A DNA stretch of 64,000 bases from Nannochloris sp. 'desiccata'. Its lineage: Eukaryota > Chlorophyta > Trebouxiophyceae > Chlorellales > Chlorellaceae. The position numbers were made by a program, and so were the translations under genes. Shown here piece after piece: positions 21,301 through 33,780 of this stretch (position 1 is the first letter of the stretch; the number at the start of each line of letters is the position of its first letter). A model generated the notes under the pieces. It was not told the origin of the DNA. It saw only the letters and a program-made list of their open reading frames with translations, and did no database searches. The stretch spans positions 124,001-188,000 of the forward strand of contig JAGTXX020000016.1 in NCBI GenBank assembly GCA_019044685.2. Reading direction: 5' to 3'.

Positions 21301-24300
21301 AAGTCGGCGGTGGATTAATGTCTCAACTCGCAGAATCGCTGAAACCTGCACAGGTGACTGCATTAGAAGAGATATTTAGAAAGAATCCAGTAGATCCTGA
21401 GTTTCAACCTACAAGAAAGGTTCGTGGAAAGAAGCGAGCAGGTGGTGCAGTGGTGGGTGCAGGAGCCAATGCCAATGCGCACATCGCTGCTGCTGCTGCC
21501 GAAGGAGAAGAAGAAGAGGACTTTGATGAACCCGCAGCGTCGTTAGAAGACTTACTCCCACGTGCTAGTATTGCTAGCTCCCTCACCTCTGCTCTCATCG
21601 GTCAGATTAGCTCTTCTAATTGGAAAGAAAGAAATTCTGCTTTAGAAGAAATAGAAAATTTGATCAAATCTGCTGGAAATCGTATCCAACCAGATATCCC
21701 TGCTGCAGATTTATTCTCCGCTTTACGTGGACGTATGGCAGATACAAACCGCAATTTAGCTGCACGCACACTCCTTCTTCTAGGCAAACTGGCAGAAGCC
21801 ATCGGGCAGCCGTTTGATAAGCTTGCCTCTCGACCTGTGCTTGTTCCTGCTTTGAGCACGCTCAGTGATAATAAAAAGCAAGTCCGTGACGCTGTTATTG
21901 TTATGTTGGATTCTTGGGTGACTACCTGTTCTACAGAGAAGCTCATTGCCCCAGTAGCTGATGTTATTAGTAATGCAAAAGTAGGCGCTGACGGAAGAGT
22001 CGCTGCTTTGACTTGGATGTCCAAGGTAATGACCTCTAATTTGACAAGTGCGCCAGCTACAACGGTAAAATTGTGTACAGAAAGTGCTCTCCGTGCTGCT
22101 GTAGTCGCTTTGGGTGATAAGGCAGCTGCAGTTCGAGATGGAGGCGCTCTGTTATTGAATGATACGGCACGTGCTGTTGGTGGTGACAAGATGCTTGGTG
22201 CGTTAAGTAGTCTGGATTCTAGTCTAAAAAAGACAGCTGAACCGTGGGTGATGAAGGCTGTGGCCTCTGCTGGAACGAGTAGTGTTGCAGGAGGTGGTGG
22301 AAGTAGACCTGCTTCTGGCAAGCAACATGCAGCAGCTGGAACAACACCCGCTCCTTCTGCACGACCATCAACTCGGTCTGCTGCAACAGCTACTGCTTCT
22401 ACAGCAGCTGCAGTTGTTCGTCCATCTACTCTGTCTATTAGCGAACAAGATACCCCGCCTCTCCTTTCAATGAGCAGTGCCAAAGCATCTCGTTCTCGAT
22501 CATTCCGTCCACGCCCCGGCAAATTCGAGGCACCTCCACTTGATGAACTCGAAACCCTTGATGCTGCATTTACCGGGATCGCATCTGATGAGTTACGCAT
22601 TTTATTATTCAGCCGTGACTTTAAAGATCACGTCAAAGCAGCAGATTCTTTAGCCAATGTTCTTGTACCTGATGATTTATTACCGGAAGGCATTGCGTGC
22701 TTAGATATTATTTTCCGTTGGGCTATTGTGCGTATTTGTGAAGGAAATACACAGGTATTAGTCCGTGTATTAGAAATGCTTCGTTCTATTTTAGATGCTC
22801 TTCTGACAACTGAATATCGATTAACAGAAGTGGAAGCAGCGGCACTGCTACCAGGTTTGATTGAAAAAGCTGGACATAATCAAGATAGAGTTCGTGGCTT
22901 ACATAGAGACGTTTTACACGGTGTCTGTGCTATCTTCTCTACTTCGAGAGTGCTTGATTACCTTACTGCGGGGTTGGGCTCCAAAAATAGCAGAACAAAG
23001 GTAGAGATTTGCGATGCGATGGCAGCGGTGGTTGAGAAGGATGGGGTACCTGTATTGACAGCATCAAAATCGAAACCAATGCTCTCTATTGCATCCACTT
23101 TAAAAGAAAGAGATGGGACATTACGCACTGCTGCTTTAGGTGTCATTGAAGAGGTCTGGGCGCAAGAAGGTGCTGACACATTATGGAAATTATTAGGTAA
23201 AATAGATGGTCGAGAGAAAGACATGGTTGATGATAGATTGAAGAGATCTAGCAGACAGGCTGGCGCGAGTCAGCCGACTGTACTCAATTCTTCTTTAGCT
23301 ACTGACAATGCTGTTGATGAAGATCATAGTCACTATCAGAATCAGAATCTGACTCCTGAAATGGTGACTGGCGGTGGCAGTGGTGGTGGGTATGTTAATA
23401 TTAAAGGACATGGCACCGCTGCTGCTGGAGAATTAGCGTATAGTAGACCTGCATTCACCCCTCCTAATGCTCTTGATATGACTCCTCCAACTGCATTGAA
23501 AACAGGGGTAGTTACGGCAATGGAGATTGATGGCATGACGCCCTACCACCCACCACATGCTGCCAACGCCTCTGCATTAGCCTTTGCTGGAACGCAGCAG
23601 CAACAACAACAATCAATGACGCCTGTACCTAGAGCTTTACCACCTACACCTACCCCACAGACATTCCAATCTCCTCACATGATGGCTCTAAATACAAAGA
23701 CTGCGAGCAGCCCTATCCCTGCTACTGGACCAGATGACCTCGCCTTTGAGCAACGTTGGAGCGAGTACTTGGCGACCATGGCATCTCCTTCACTACCCAC
23801 TGCTGTGAACGCAACCAAACAACTCTGTGCTGAAATAATGAACGTCGCAGACCCTGCGACTATGCCCCCTGCGTCTCGTCGTATCCGAGTTGTTATGGGA
23901 AGCTCAGCAGAAAGGTTGTTCAATGTTGTACTAGCACAGTTGGTACAAATATTCGATGAAGCTGCGAAAGAAGCTGAAGCTGGTACTGCTCCAAGTTCTC
24001 GTGGATGTAAATTTGCATTGAATGTGATGTTGCAAGGAATGAGTGTGGAAGAGATCGCGGGTGGTTTACCTCAAGGCACTTTACGTCGAGCTATTTCTTT
24101 GCTACTCTGCCGACTTGTAGATGAACGAGGCCTACTCATGTTTGAAGAAGGAACGACCCTTGTACGCGCTGTTAATGTTCTAATTGCAAAAATGCTGGAT
24201 TCAGCAAATAGAAATTACTCTTTTGCAGCACTATTACAGATCTTGAGGGAACAACCACCCGGGCTTCCCGAAACCGCAGTGCCTAAATTTAATGACCTGG

Positions 24301-25304
24301 TAGTTAAATGTTTGATTAAATTGACAAAAGGGCTGCAATCAAACATGGATGGTGTAGATATGAGTGCTCTGTTACTCAATATTCATGATTTCTTCATGTT
24401 TTTGGGTGTTGATGAGATCAGAAGGCGGTCCTCTCAAGATGATAAGCCGCTCAGAATGGTCAAGACAGTCCTTCACGAGCTTTGTAAAATGGCTGGACAC
24501 AAGATTTATATCGATGCTGCTGGTATTCCTGGTAGAAAATCGGATCCGCAACCTATTATCTTTGCTTATATTGGTCTTAATCTGAGTTCTTTAGAGCAAA
24601 GTGGCTTGATTGCGCCTGCGACGGGCGAAGAACAGCAATTGGCTGAGATTGAACAGCAAGAGAAGGAAATGGTGGCTGCAAAGGCTGCTGCCTTACAAGC
24701 AAGCCTTGCTGGAGAAGACAACTATAGCTCACTACCTGGAGGAGCACAGCCCTATTCTACTACTACTGTTTATGGGGGCAGTACTACCTCTGTTGGTGCT
24801 GTTGTTCAGAATGACGATGCGATTACAAAGGCTGACGTGAAAGCTCGTCTTAAAGGCATTATGACTCGTTTAGTTCAACGTGACACCGCTCAACAAAAGG
24901 TAGCCATGGTGGAATTGTTCTACTTGAGAAAAGAATCTCCAGAAATGGTAGAAAGACTCGTTTTTGGGAAAGCTGGCACGTCGGTGATGTTTAGAGAATT
25001 TATAGAGAATGGATTGGCAGAGTTGGAAAAGAATGGAGTGCCTGCTAGTAGTGTCGGTAATGGCCATGGTGCGAGTATGTCCAGGGTAGGAAGCTCTGTT
25101 GCTGCTACTAGTGCTGCTGCTGCTCCGTCATCCTCTCTATGCTCCCCTGCTGCTCCAGGTTCAGCGAAACTTTCTTCCTTGAGAGAACGGTTATCAAACA
25201 TTAAATCTGGAGATGCAGCGAGTAGTGGTGCTGGTCATTCTTCTACCGTTGAGGAATTGACAGCACGGATGCAGATGCTTCGTAGAGGTGCCAATAATAG
25301 TTAA
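18369..25304 (+). CDS. MOR1: MOR1/XMAP215/ch-TOG microtubule polymerase
   Basis: Four exons, 18369..18531, 18686..18794, 18954..20038 and 20158..25304, give 2167 residues. The N-terminal TOG1 opens with KKLPLYERIEHKNWKVRSEAYDDV and the join DEAGPLLSKCIGDANANAMDKALDAL, close to plant MOR1. Later TOG domains begin with W-x-x-R patterns such as FESKKWNVRKGALEKI (TOG2), SPQWQARLEST (TOG3), SSNWKERNSALEEI (TOG4) and LFSRDFKDHVKAADSL (TOG5). These are separated by Ser/Ala/Pro-rich linkers. The C-terminal region (SGRLSIEE... and final LTARMQMLRR) resembles the plant tail. The protein accelerates microtubule growth. A retained intron 1 would stop in frame. Exon 4 is 5.1 kb without an intron. Confidence 0.95.
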
Positions 25305-25662
25305 AGAAAAATAAAACTAGTTTATCGTCAATAGTCTGTTTATAATACTGTTTATAATTTGCTTGAAAGCTGAAAGAGATCGTGTTACACATTATTTTGT
25401 TTAATGCGCTAGGAGAAGGGATAATACAAGATCGATCTTAACAAAAAAGAATAGATACATCTTTTAGAAAAACTGTGAAAAGGCAAAACGTGGGGCAGAG
25501 GTCGCTATTTATTTCTATTTTTGAACTCATAATTTTCATTGTTTAGGGGGAAAAAGAAGAGCAATGATCAATATCTCTACGGATTGAATGTATCATCATC
25601 ATTCACTATTCAGTTCATTTATTCATCTTCTCTGCCTGTCTTTAAATTATATAACTATATAT
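25305..25662. other. Convergent 3' intergenic region
   Basis: About 360 bp between the MOR1 stop and the stop of the opposing small gene. Contains AATAAA just after MOR1, a possible poly(A) signal. No gene seen. Confidence 0.4.
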
Positions 25663-26094
25663 CTACACCAAGCGCTCTTTGCCGACCTTGTGAGGAAAGC
25701 AAATTTTGCAGCGCCAGACTCCGTGTTCACACTCCCTGGCGTTATCAGTCTCGGCGTGGGCTTCACGCTTGGCCGCCTCACGGCGGTCCCTAGCAGAACG
25801 TTTGGTGTCGTGGAAGGCACGCTCTTCTTTGAACTGTGTGTGCTCGAAGGAGCGTCGTTCTTCGTTGGCTTTCTTAGCATTAGCGAGCTCAAGGCGATGA
25901 GCTTCTTTGAGCTCCCGCTCGCGAATCTTGGTTTGTTCGAGTTTATCTGCAATGACAGGAAGGTGAAAGAACGGTTAGGGCTGGAAACGTGTTGCGAGAA
26001 AAACCTAGATCATTGCGGAATCATCGAGGAACATACCTTTATGCACAGCAAGTGCAACCTTTGGTGCAAAAATAGCCTTGACTTGGTCAGCCAT
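25663..26094 (-). CDS. Small coiled-coil protein with a C-x-H-x4-C-x2-C zinc-site-like C terminus
   Basis: Two exons, 26094..26037 and 25946..25663, give 113 residues with correct phase (GAT at the join). Residues 1-19 (MADQVKAIFAPKVALAVHK) are a short amphipathic segment. Residues 20 to about 90 are strongly charged and predicted to be a long helix or coiled coil (KLEQTKIRERELKEAHR, ERRSFEHTQFKEERAFHDTKR). The C terminus is CEHGVWRCKICFPH, a spaced Cys/His cluster (C-x-H-x4-C-x2-C-x2-H) that could bind one zinc, then KVGKERLV. A 5' UTR intron is possible: GTAAGT on the minus strand at about 26238. I do not recognise the family. It shares a 793-bp upstream region with BCH. Confidence 0.72.
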
Positions 26095-26887
26095 ATTGGG
26101 TTGGATAGTTTACGCTTAGTGCGCGAGTGCTGCGAAAAGAGGGAGCTCGTCAGCATCATTCGAGATTTTGTTGCGGAAAAAAAGAGCAATAGCGCTTTCT
26201 CCGGGTTCTCCAACGCCCTTCGAGACTGGATACTTACCGTGGGTTAATGAAAAATTGGTTGAGAGGGTTTAATCGGAAATGATTTTGTGCGATCTCTCGT
26301 TCCGGAGACGTGATGACAGCGAGCTCGTCATTGTCACAATAATTGTGCCACGGACGCCGTGATCAAATCGATTTTTTGAAATCTGAGCAGATAAAGGGGC
26401 TATCTTCCATCACATGCCTTGCTAGCAAATTTTGATGGATCCATTTGGAGCTCTTCTGGTCCCTTAGGTGAACGTCAGAGCTGCGTCAACTGCAGAAAAA
26501 TCTTATCTCACAGAAAGAGCAGTGGTCGTTCCGCCCTCGGGCGGCGGTGCAAATTTCCACCTTTACCGCCTTATTTCAGCCAATTTATTCCCTTCGTTCC
26601 GGCTCACGTCATGGCAGAAATATGAGCTACCATGTGGACGTTGTTGGCTGTAAAATAACTGCAGGGAGGGTTCTTCTGTTGGCCGCAGAAATTTTGAAAT
26701 CCGATATGCATTGAAGCCAGGCCTGCGCGCAAGAGAAGAGTGCACGCAGCTCGTGGCAATTTCAACAAGATTTCCTGGTACATTTCCCTCTAATAGTTTC
26801 ATGACTACATATACTAATATAATCGGAGCGCGAGGGGGCGTTTAGAAAGCAATTGCGAAGTAAGATTTAGCGCGAGGTTGCTTCACA
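26095..26887. promoter_or_regulatory. Divergent upstream region of the small zinc-site gene and BCH
   Basis: 793 bp, richer in GC than most gaps here. A minus-strand ACG|GTAAGT at about 26238 looks like a 5' UTR splice donor for the small gene. Several open frames of 60-80 codons cross the region on both strands but lack family similarity or good splice partners. Confidence 0.35.
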
Positions 26888-27961
26888 ATGCTACCCATGG
26901 CTTACCCTACACCTACTCGAGTTGGAGCCGCTGTGCTTGCTTCTCAGAGTGTATCCCTATTAGGATTCCGCTACGCTGCGGTTAGATTTACTCAAAGTGT
27001 ACCTAGTGGCCTAGTAAGCCTTGACATTCCCTCGAAGCGCAGGCACCTCCTGTGTCAGGTGAGCTACAAGACTCTCAATCCATCTAAAAATAAAGATATA
27101 TTTATATACCGATTACACGATTACACATACCTAATGCTCCAATTTCCGTTTTTATAGGCTGCATCAAATATTGCTCCAGAACAAGATGTCCTCTCACCCT
27201 CTCCGCCGCCACCACAAGAAACTGCAGTGGTCTCGTCTTCCCATTCTCACTCTACAACACCGAAACAACAAGGCCGCGATCCAGCTATCGTTCGCCAACA
27301 ACGTCTCGATCGCCGTAGACAACAAACAACGTACCAAATTGCTGCTATTGCTGCCTCTAGTTTCATCGTCGCCACTGCAATTTTAGCCACCTGGTACCGA
27401 ATCATGCTCCATCTAGACAATGGCGAAGCATTTCCATACATCGACTTGGCTTTGACCTTACTATTAGCAGCTGGAGGTATGGTAGGTATGGAAATGTACG
27501 CTAGGTTTGCTCATAAGATATTATGGCATGATAATAAACTAGGATATGCAATCCACAAATCTCATCATGTGCCTCGAGTTGGTGCTTTCGAGGCAAACGA
27601 TATCTATGCAGTTATGAATGCAGTGCCAGCTGTCCTTTTATGTGGGTATGGATTTTTAAGACCAGATATGATTGGGGGGATGTGCTTTGGTGCTGGATTG
27701 GGCATTAGTCTCTTTGGAATGAGTTATTTATTTATCCATGATGGGCTAGTTCACAAACGTTTTCCAGTGGGGCCATTGGCGGATGTTCCTGAGCTGAGGA
27801 GGATTGCTATAGCGCATCAGATTCATCATACTGATAAATTTGGCGGTGTGCCGTATGGGATGTTTTTAGGGCCGCAGGAAATAGAGGCTGTTGGGGGGAA
27901 GGAGGATTTGGATAGATTAGTAGCGGCAAGAGCCAATGTGAAGACAGACTCTGCGAGGTAG
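26888..27961 (+). CDS. BCH: Beta-carotene hydroxylase (non-heme di-iron, BCH/CrtR-b)
   Basis: Two exons, 26888..27058 and 27158..27961, give 324 residues. The first exon is a plastid transit peptide (Ser/Arg-rich, ending SKRRHLLCQ). Membrane segments surround histidine motifs typical of the family: FAHKILWHD (HxxxxH, about 176-181), HKSHHVPR (about 190-194), HDGLVHKRFP (about 251-256) and HQIHHTDKFGGVPYGMFLGP (about 277-281, given in part). These bind the two iron atoms that hydroxylate the beta rings of carotene to make zeaxanthin in plastid membranes. All ten expected histidines appear intact. It is head-to-head with the small zinc-site gene and convergent with the Rieske gene. Confidence 0.96.
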
Positions 27962-28464
27962 AGGGCCAAGCAACAAAAGATGAATGCTATGTAGTACTTT
28001 ATTGTATGTTCCGTCTTGCAATACAAATAAAGTGTTGAGAAATTCGCTTCCTCTCTTTCTTCTGTTCCTTACGAAAGGCACCTCCCGCTTAAAATTAATT
28101 ATGGTCGTTCCTAATCTACTATTTTGTGCTTTATTCTGCTTGCTATCATTGCACTTGCAACCTGCTTCAATATACGTATCATCCTTTCTTTTATTCAGTA
28201 TAAGTGAAATATGTACTCTCTCAATTTTAACCTAAATTTTTTGGTATCTGTGGCTGTGAGGTGCTTTTTCAGTGCTGCCTCGGTTTTATTCCTTTTTGCT
28301 TTCCCTACTTAACTTGCATTACAGAACCACTGGTTGTTAAAATCTCATCCACATAAAAAAGAGCCACAAAAGAATCAATCAAATTAAAAATTATATTTCA
28401 AAAAGGAAAAAGAAAGAAAAAATATAGCGATAAATTTAAAACAATAATTTCAAAATTAAGTTTC
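27962..28464. other. Convergent 3' intergenic region
   Basis: About 500 bp, very AT-rich with A-runs toward 28440, between the stops of BCH and the Rieske gene. AATAAA occurs near 28024. Nothing else seen. Confidence 0.45.
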
Positions 28465-29180
28465 TTAAGCAAGAACCTCGATGACGCCATTGTCACCGAC
28501 TCGTGACTCATACGTGGGCTGAGATTTCTTCTCACCCTTCAATGCCTTGCCAACAAAGGGCACATTGGGCATGTTAGGGCACCACTCTCCTTGAGGCTCG
28601 CCAGTAGCAAGGTCAAACTTTGAGCCGTGAGCAGGGCAGGTAATGCAGCCACCCTCAACTTTGCCTTGTAACAAAGCTGTCTTTCCGACGAGAGAGATAC
28701 CCATGTGAGCGCACTTGTTGGCTACAGCGTAGAACTTGCCAGCGGATTCAGCTACAAGGATTTGTGTGTCGTCAACCTCGACCACTTTGCGGCCACCAGC
28801 CTCTTTCACTTCAGTAACAGAGGCAACCTTGGTCCATGAAGCAGCCTGTAGATATGAGGATATTATCAGAGAGATAGTAGAATGAGAGAAGTGGGTTAGT
28901 AACATTGGACTGTAAAAATTGCTCCTGACAAGAGGCCAAGCTCAGCTTGAAGCTGGTCGAAGGGCATTGATGCCATCTTGTTTGAGACCAAATGCAGCAC
29001 GAATTTGATAGTATGGTAAATTGCGCGATTGATTGCATTCCATGTTATGATTCGTTCAATTAAGCGCAAAGTTGGTTGGTATTATTCACTAACCTGCACA
29101 CGGAGAGAGGTGCGGCCTCTGCCAGCAATGGCAGTGGGCTTGGCTATAAAGACGGAGGGACGGGCGATAGCAGTCTGCAT
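28465..29180 (-). CDS. Plastid Rieske [2Fe-2S] protein
   Basis: Exon 1 is 29180..29094 (MQTAIARPSVFIAKPTAIAG..., a transit peptide) and exon 2 is 28845..28465, joined in phase 0 to give 155 residues. The Rieske fold carries CAHMG (C74/H76) and CPAHGSKFD (C99/H102), the two ligand boxes of a [2Fe-2S] cluster. The second box also matches small soluble Rieske ferredoxins: CITCPAHGSKFDLATGEP. It lacks the N-terminal membrane helix of cytochrome b6f/bc1 Rieske proteins and any catalytic oxygenase domain, so it is probably an electron-transfer ferredoxin of the plastid stroma. The 248-nt intron also contains an open segment, noted separately. It is head-to-head with SMC6. Confidence 0.85.
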
Positions 29181-29441
29181 GGTCTTAGTGTCAGTCTCAA
29201 TAATACTAGAAGATCTGATGCACTAAACTGGGGTAGGAGGATTTAATGAGGTAGGAGAAGGTGTGGAAATGTTGCCAGTGAATTAGAAAGGTTTCAACCA
29301 AATGGTTTTGAAATTATAGCACCTCGTCTTTGTCTCGTCTTGCAGTATAATTATACAATCCACCTTAGTAACAGGCAGGGCTACAGGATAGCCTTGAAAG
29401 ACCGCCTTAACGAGCTTTATTTTTGAACTGTTTTTCCAACA

Positions 29442-32400
29442 ATGTCAAAGAGAAATAAACCAGCTCCCATTGATCCTGATGAGGTTATCCACCGTGAAGC
29501 CATTGAAGCTCTAACGCTAAAGCAGGCAAACGAAGCGTTCAAAAATGCCAAATTCGGCCGGTGGTTTGCCGAGTTTGAAAAAACATTTTTGGGGTTTGTG
29601 AAGAAGGTTGAAAAGAATCTACCAGACGCCCAAGGCAAGACCGATGAAGGATTTCAATTTCTTATACAGTAAGTGTTGGGCAAAACAGGCGCTCGTAGTG
29701 ATTTTTCCTTGACTTTTGGGAGGTTGTTAAAATTTTGAAATTTCAAATTTACTTACACACTTGCTGCTTTCTCCAATGCCTTTTCGTTAATGCAGATACC
29801 AGGATGGGGATTTGGAGCATGTCAACATAGATACTGCTCTCGCTGGGTTCAAAAACAACCCCGATCTGAGAGACAAATTAATTGAAGTCCAAACAAAATA
29901 TGGGCTTGTTCCTCCTGCCCGCAAACGCCCCAGAGCTGACCCTTCGCGTGAGCCATTGTCTAAACTTGGCAATGGCCACCCTGGATCTTCTCAACCAGGC
30001 GGATCAAAGGGCAGAGGTGCAGCTTCACCTCCTGTTACTCAGTACCGCTCTCAAGGAGCAGGTCGTTCTGCAACCCAAATGGTTAACGATTCCTCTGCTT
30101 CCACAGAACCTATTCCTTACCGTGATGACGGTACCCGTACTGTTGGTCTTCCTGGTCATCTCAAGTCCATTGAACTTGTAGATTTCATGAACCACCATCA
30201 CATGAAAATGGACTTTAATCCTCATGTTACTTTTATTTCTGGTACCAACGGTTCTGGCAAATCTGCCACATTGCAAGCATTACAATGTGCTCTTGGTGTC
30301 GATGCTCGTAAAACTGGACGTGCTACCACACAAAAAGGCTTTGTTCGTACTGGCGCTCACGAAGCCATCATTCGAGTGACAATTTGGAACAAACCTTATT
30401 TTGGCAAAGATGCTTTCCAGCACGAGAGATACGGTGATACTATCACTGTAGAACGTCGTATATCACGAGCTGCCAGCAGTAGCTGGTATTTAAAGGACCA
30501 AAATGGCAAGAATGTAGCACGTCAAAAGCAAGATGTCGATTCGATGATGCAAGTTCTTGGTATCAATGCTAGGAATCCTGTGACGGTGATGAGCCAGGAT
30601 ACTGCTCGGTCTTTTCTCACTGGGTCTGCAAGCAGGTCTGATCAAGAAAAGTATGAGTTATATATGCAGTGCACGCAATTAGGTCAAATTGCTGAAAATC
30701 TAATTGAGGCAAAAGCAAAAATTATCGAAATGGAGGCTTCTGTTGCGAAAATTAAAGAAGCATACACAAAGTTACAGGATAATCGCGATGAATTGAAGAA
30801 ACAAGTCGATGAGCTTAGCGGTATTGAAGAATGGCGCTTTGAACAGGAAGAGATTGAAAAGTTGCTTGCCTGGTCATGTGTCGCCTGTGAAGAAAAGAAA
30901 CTGGCAGAGCTTCAGGCAAAGCTTGCTGCTGTTCCTGAAGGCGCTGTAGAACTCGAAGCGTATATTGCTGACCTAGAGCGCGAGGTTGCTACTTTGGCTG
31001 AAACTGTGGCAACTAAACGTAGTTTTTTGGAAAGTTTTGATAAAAAATCGGAAGAAAAGGCGCTGGAGGAGACCACCGCAAAAGCTGAAGTTAAACAAGC
31101 TAAAGCGAACGTTTCGAAACTTATTATGAAAATTCAAAAGCTGGAACACGCTCTTAATGAGGAAGAAGATGCCAAAGAAGGCTTAACCCAAGCTGTCTCA
31201 GCTACCAAAAATTATTTCAATCAAGAGGCGGAGGCAACTCAAGCCGAATATATTCGTGAGATGAAAGAAGCGAATGACAAGGTGCATGAAGCTGCGATAG
31301 CAGCCAATGAAATGCAAAAGAAGAAGGATGATGCCGAAGGTGCTCTCCATGATGCCAAAAATTCATTAGGAGTTGCTCAGCGTGCAATTCATGCTCGCAA
31401 GCACGATGTTGATGAATTACAAAAGCAACTGACTGATATGAAGCAGAGTGCTAAAAATAAGAATTCTATTCATATGTTTGGTGGATCAATGATGGTTAAA
31501 ATGGTTGAAGAGGTAAATAAAGCTATTTCTCGTGAGCAATTCCACCGAACCCCCATTGGCCCTGTTGGTCGGTACTTGGAATTGACAGACCCTATTTGGG
31601 GTCGTGCTGTTCAAGGCTGCTTGTTCTATAGTATGCATACATTCTTAGCACATGATCAGCATGATATGCAGATTTTGAATAGAATTATTCAATCTTGCAA
31701 TTTCCACATGAATGCTCGTCCCAACATTTGTGTCATGAACCTTGATTTACCCCAGCACAATGTCCCTGCGAATGCCCAACCTCAGCCCAGTATAGCTACC
31801 ATATTTCGTGTTTTGAAGGTCAATGATCGTGCTGTAGAAGCCCCTGTTATGAACTTTTTAGTTGATCAAGGTCGCGTCGAAAGCATTGCACTAGCGACAA
31901 GCTACGAGCATGGAAAAGTTCTTGTTCGCGAACGCAATGTCACTACTGTCTATGAAGAAGATGGATCTAAACGGTATAAACGTGGTATGACTGAATCGCA
32001 TGAGCCTCTTCCTCAATATATGAGAAACCAACCTGTCCGTCTCGGCGCAACGACCAAAGATCAAACTGCGGAGCTGCAAAGTAACCTTTTAAACGCCAAG
32101 AAACAGCTTGCAGAGGCAGCTGAAAATGCAAACAAGGCGAAACAAGCTGAAGAAGCTGCCGAAGCTGCTGCAAAAGAAGCTCGATTGGCTCTTGTGGCGA
32201 GTCGACAGCAGCAAAGAGAAGCCAAGGCGCAGGCTGATTTGGTCAGAGAGCACCAACCTCCTGAGGTTGGTGCTACTCAAGAAGTGAACGCATCTAGTAG
32301 AGAGGGGGTCCAAAGTGAAATTATTCAGGCTACACAGGTCATCATGGACATTGAAAACAAGCTTGAAGAGAAACGCCAGAAGCTCGGTGAAGCAGAAGCC

Positions 32401-33447
32401 GAGCTGGCTCAAGCTCAGGCTGCTGCTGCTGCTATTAGAGCAGAGCATGAGCGCTTACACGCTGATAATGAAGCGTTTGTGTCTACTTTTGAAGCTACTG
32501 TCAAGCAAATGAATGAAAAGAAGGCTGAGCTGGCAGACAAACAATCTGAGAGTGATCAGCGATCCGCTGACAGAGCTGCAATCGTACAAGAACTTGAAGA
32601 TATAAAAACTAATCTCGCTCTTGCTTTGGAGTGTGCTGAGGAGATATGCGACCGTGAAGAAGGGGCAGTCCTTCGTGTCAAGTATGAAGAAAAACATGCT
32701 AGCAAAGCAGGCGCAGCAGGTCAAGATATGGAAAAGTTCTTTACCAAGAACTTTTTGGAAAGTAAATACGATCGTTTGGGTAAGAAAATAGCTTCTGCTG
32801 AGCGTGCAGCTGGTGGAAATCTTATGGACAAAAAGGCTGAATTGAAGGCGGCTCAAGAAATATTGGAGACTGAAGGTTCCCGCCAAAAAGCAGCATGTGA
32901 TCTGTTCGATCACTTATTGGAATCGTTCCGTAAACGTAATAAGAAGTTCAAAGAAGTGGATGAAGCTGTTGAACAGAACGTCAATCAACGTTTCAGATCT
33001 TATATGATGCGTAAAGGTCACATTGGTAAACTGAAAATTAATCGTGAAAAGCGTCAGCTATCTCTAGCAGTCCAAATTGGCAAGGACGGTGTTGGTAATG
33101 AACGAATTAAAGATTTGAAGCAGCTTTCTGGTGGTGAGCGTTCTTACACTACTGTTGCTTTTACTTTGGCTCTGGGCTCGACTACCGAAATGCCTTTCCG
33201 TGCTATGGATGAGTTTGATGTGTTCATGGACTCGATTAATCGTAGAATTGCAATGGAGAATTTGTTGCAATTTGCAAGAGAACAGCCTGATTTGCAGTTT
33301 GTATTGTTGACTCCTCAGGATATGGCTGCGGTAGATGAAGCTAAGAAGGGATGTGCTAAGGTTAACTGCCCTATTCCTGATGATTTTGTTAAGATTGTGG
33401 CCATGAAACCCGCGAGGGATAATGACCCTAATGCCACCAGAGCTTGA
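29442..33447 (+). CDS. SMC6: SMC6, structural maintenance of chromosomes (SMC5/6 complex)
   Basis: Two exons, 29442..29668 and 29796..33447, give 1292 residues. Walker A is SGTNGSGKSATLQALQ (about residue 224-232), after LKSIELVDFMNHHHMKMDF. The hinge is flanked by long coiled coils (KQAEEAAEAAAKEARLAL and others). The ABC signature LSGGERSYTTVAFTLAL and Walker B FRAMDEFDVFMD are SMC6-specific. The protein acts in homologous recombination and in resolving repair intermediates. About 195 residues precede the ATPase, longer than in plants or animals; the extra part includes FAEFEKTFLGFVKKVEKNLPDAQ and a basic Pro-rich linker, and I do not recognise it. The gene reads divergently from the Rieske gene. 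Confidence 0.96.
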
Positions 33448-33780
33448 TAGATGCATGAATTTTGTTTTGTTTTGATTATTATTAGAGTAGATTTACTATA
33501 TTTATATTGATTTATTTTCTTGTAATACACCTACTTCAGCTGATAACTAGAGAAAAACGGAGCTACAACTTTCCCAACACACCATATTGGTGACCATTCA
33601 AAATTTTCTTTTGCACTGGGTTCCAACTTCTGGACCGCAAAAAAGTAGACCACTTATGCTGCCAAGCAATGTCTTTGCCCTTTAATGAATTTACTAAGAG
33701 CTATTTGTTTGACTCTGTGGAACAAAATTGCACATTTTGTGAAATAGCCAAGGACTCGTTAGAAAAAAAGATCTTGGGAG
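33448..33780. other. Intergenic gap between two plus-strand genes
   Basis: 333 bp. SMC6 3' UTR (TGTAA at about 33520) and the promoter of the hydrolase gene. No further feature seen. Confidence 0.4.

Noticed and set aside
21602..22600. A 332-codon minus-strand frame inside MOR1
   Set aside because: It lies opposite the TOG4-TOG5 coding sequence and has the Ser/Ala/Arg composition expected of an antisense shadow.
25588..26247. A 219-codon plus-strand open frame over the small zinc-site gene
   Set aside because: It overlaps the two-exon minus-strand model with exact phase and a coherent protein. The plus frame is compositionally odd and has no family similarity.
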